Shown in pieces: positions 63,201 to 64,000 of a DNA stretch of 64,000 nucleotides. This DNA comes from Thermoleophilum album. GTDB taxonomy: Bacteria > Actinomycetota > Thermoleophilia > Solirubrobacterales > Thermoleophilaceae. The notes beneath the pieces are model-generated. The model saw nothing but the letters and a program-made list of their open reading frames with translations. It had not been told where the DNA came from and searched no databases. Every line of letters begins with the position of its first letter. Within the stretch, counting starts at the first letter, position 1. Location: assembly GCF_028867705.1 (NCBI RefSeq), contig NZ_CP066171.1, positions 1,426,001-1,490,000 of the forward strand, read 5' to 3'. The position numbers and the translations under genes were made by a program.

Positions 63201-63240
63201 ACAAGTCGGCAATTACCCCAAGCACTTGACGGCGAGTCAT
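60211..63240 (-). CDS. GAF-GAF-GGDEF-GAF-HD-GYP cyclic-di-GMP enzyme
   Basis: 1009-residue soluble regulator. Order: disordered head (1-95), GAF-like (about 100-250), GAF (275-440), GGDEF (450-605), GAF (655-820), HD-GYP (830-1005). The cyclase site is intact (YGGDEF near 530, LLIDLDHFKLVNERHGH), with an inhibitory RGFD five residues before it. The phosphodiesterase site is intact (FHDIGKIAVPDSILNKPGP near 880; HEHERWDGQGYP near 930). Both synthesis and breakdown of c-di-GMP in one chain are therefore possible, with the GAF domains as ligand inputs. Start at ATG 63240, or ATG 63195 just after an inverted repeat. Confidence 0.92.
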   Translation of the reverse strand: MTRRQVLGVIADLYPMAQASREPPGGSRPESPAHDVANGEAFTPPLGGNLGTPLRPSAKAPQPGWDSSSQGAVPTAEDNRARPREARSGGAVATVFKAIRRLIGCAGEDPVALRGSLVEVARDLFAGAWAGLVAVSPGGEEWRVLASSPASDHVSLAGDAAQRALAIVDGLLEPRLLLAGEGRVLTATLGVHAALGGDARLLAVPIGRAEPGRPQVFLFVDAGTVDEVSAVALARELADMFDTVLGQASRNAERAREIARLSALLRAAKLLNESLDVPRVLTRICREAAAILDADTAVVFRLTATVDDRHSELDSGFGGPLPAVSPGFDRQGEPVPALVLEAAHGLPPEAIGLQLAVGEGAAGRVAESGEPLVTHDYPTEVGAPRDVFSDLRAGVSVPMRWGGRLRGVLSVGFRRHTRLGRDEVRLLEAFAELAAVACRNAAAHESLALVARTDGLTGCLNHAALHEALGREVERCRRSGHRLSLLLIDLDHFKLVNERHGHLVGDEVLRTVGYALRQSVRGFDFVGRYGGDEFALVVVDATESEARSAARRARDRVEAALAQLKLGEKVGMTVGLAEWRPGETASDLVARADRALLYGKLRLGRGATVAAGEVPLDFAFDDSPLPAVRRMSHRPSLEPAFSDDVAEQAVRLRKRTRQLALAAELGARLAAMVEPGRIVETAASELHRAFGFHSCAVLRLTDDGDLSIVATRGRPAALAGGQPRIPRDAGIVGRALRERQALVASDARAEGNEFALETVADWDAARSQAAAPVWAGGELWGALFVAERAAGAFDEDDALALQAVADLLGASLRSALLYERLDRAYTGTAEALAAALEAKDSYTAEHSRSLVEHAEAVARKLGLDEREVERVRLGAIFHDIGKIAVPDSILNKPGPLTDAERREMEKHTIAGERILRPIEFLRDVLPIVRHEHERWDGQGYPDGLAGEEIPIGARIVLACDAYDAMTSDRPYRPALPVEVARQELARNAGTQFDPRVVEALLEVLAERGR
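63196..63219 (-). promoter_or_regulatory. 6-12-6 inverted repeat upstream of internal ATG
   Basis: GGGGTA and TACCCC are separated by 12 nt, adjoining the in-frame ATG at 63195. If that ATG is the true start, the repeat lies in the 5' leader as an operator or hairpin. Otherwise it is coding. Confidence 0.35.
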
Positions 63241-63312
63241 TTCGGCTTCGCCTGGGCGAGAACGCTGCCGATCCTTCTGCTTCTCCGCCCAAGCCGAAGA
63301 CGCTGCGGCCGT

Positions 63313-64000
63313 TCATCCCAGGAAAGCAGCCGCGACGAGGAGGGCAACCACCTCGAAGAGAGCGATAACGGCACCGAGCGTGTCACCGGTGCGGCCACCG
63401 ACGGCCCGCACGGCAACCGTTGCCGAGGCGCTGCCGGCAAGCGCAGCAGCGACGACGAAGCCGACGCCGAGCGCCCACCCCCAAGGCGCCACCAGGGCAG
63501 GCGCGAGCGCTGCGAGGAGCGCAGCGCAGCCGCAAGCCATGACGACACCGGCGCCGGGAGCGAAGCTAGCGCCAAGACCCTCGGGGCGTGCCGCGGGTGC
63601 AACAGCGGCCTGAGCGACAGCCGCGAACCGAGCGCATCCCGCAACGGCCACGAGCACGGCTAGCGCTTCCGCGCTGTCGAGGCGGGAAAGCGCAGTTTGT
63701 ACGCCCCCTAGCCACGCGAAGACGGCCACGGCCCCGAACGTGCCGAGGCGCGGATCGCGCAAGACGGCCAGGCGTCGGTCGCGTCCGCGCGCACCGACAG
63801 CATCGGCACAGTCGGCGAGCCCGTCGAGATGGAGGGCGCCGGTGAGAACGACCACCACCAGCGCGGCGGCGAGCGCTGCACCGCCGCTACCGAGCGCTCC
63901 CTCCGCCACCCAGCGCACGCCCCCGGCGACCGCTCCGACCGCAGCGCCGACGAGCGGAAACAGCGCCACAGCTAGCCCTGCGGGCGGCGGCGCGCCGCGC
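63313..64000 (-). CDS. cobS: Adenosylcobinamide-GDP ribazoletransferase (5' end beyond window)
   Basis: Membrane enzyme joining alpha-ribazole to adenosylcobinamide-GDP in late cobalamin synthesis. The visible part carries LFPLVGAAVGAVAGG, the active-site LTGALHLDGLADCADAVGA with conserved Asp, RLAVLRDPRLGTFGAVAV, and GGRTGDTLGAV near the C-terminus, with six or more hydrophobic helices. The frame is still open at 64000, so the N-terminus is outside. The first in-window start-like codon (63969) is not the true one because homology continues upstream. Confidence 0.93.
   Translation of the reverse strand, partial: RGAPPPAGLAVALFPLVGAAVGAVAGGVRWVAEGALGSGGAALAAALVVVVLTGALHLDGLADCADAVGARGRDRRLAVLRDPRLGTFGAVAVFAWLGGVQTALSRLDSAEALAVLVAVAGCARFAAVAQAAVAPAARPEGLGASFAPGAGVVMACGCAALLAALAPALVAPWGWALGVGFVVAAALAGSASATVAVRAVGGRTGDTLGAVIALFEVVALLVAAAFLG

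Noticed and set aside
1-64000. tRNA, rRNA, CRISPR, transposase, integrase or phage genes
   Set aside because: No T-arm-like GGTTCGAATC motif, repeat-spacer array or recombinase motif was seen.

Overview
The window is GC-rich (about 70% by eye), densely packed bacterial chromosome with many GTG and some TTG starts and frequent 4-nt stop/start overlaps. The order rplM-rpsI-glmM-glmS-acpS-nnr-alr, a CBS-less GuaB3-type IMP dehydrogenase paralogue, an actinobacterial-style oxidase operon with a tiny subunit IV, and HU followed by a type 2 PyrF all point to Actinomycetota. The overall protein style fits a deep, probably thermophilic lineage such as Thermoleophilia; that placement is inference.

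Layout. 1-4.4 kb: transketolase (cut by the window start), ROK glucokinase and a divergent galactokinase, all sugar entry. 4.4-10 kb: an aerobic terminal oxidase locus with a 34-aa membrane peptide, subunit IV-like protein, subunits II and I (A2-type), a tandem stress-like protein between subunits I and III, subunit III and a 40-aa membrane peptide. A diheme lipoprotein cytochrome c lies nearby at 11.1-11.8 kb. 10-15.7 kb: inositol monophosphatase, a secreted protein, IF-1, cold-shock protein, an enoyl-CoA hydratase with an internal duplication, and a HIT protein. 15.7-25.8 kb: a long leftward housekeeping array (cca, alr, CBS, nnr, acpS, glmS, glmM, rpsI, rplM) linking tRNA maturation, wall precursor supply, metabolite repair and ribosome proteins. 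25.9-36 kb: guaA, guaB3, a PfkB sugar-phosphate kinase, a D,D-carboxypeptidase, pyrF, HU and the TldE/TldD protease pair.

36-49 kb is more accessory. It holds a roadblock/LC7-like operon, a two-in-one membrane diguanylate cyclase, a cation efflux protein, rdgB and rph, a short pilin-like protein, asparagine synthetase with a glycosyltransferase, a histone-deacetylase-like amidohydrolase, and nadB. A 395-nt gene-free stretch follows nadB and looks like a structured RNA on the + strand. 49-55 kb: a flavin reductase, a zinc-finger protein, a hydantoinase/oxoprolinase A-B pair and a 3-hydroxyisobutyrate-dehydrogenase-like enzyme. 55-59 kb: three overlapping leftward type IV prepilin-like genes, two of them very large. 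59-63 kb: a 25-bp tandem repeat, an unknown protein, and a 1009-residue GAF/GGDEF/HD-GYP c-di-GMP enzyme. The window ends inside cobS.

The least ordinary items are the tandem-fused diguanylate cyclase, the stress-like protein inside the oxidase operon, the structured intergenic RNA, the large pseudopilin operon, the enoyl-CoA hydratase carrying a duplicated catalytic segment, an S9 protein doubled in size by an acidic extension, and a pyrF with no ordinary start codon before its conserved N-terminus. I saw no tRNA, rRNA, CRISPR array, transposase, integrase or phage gene.
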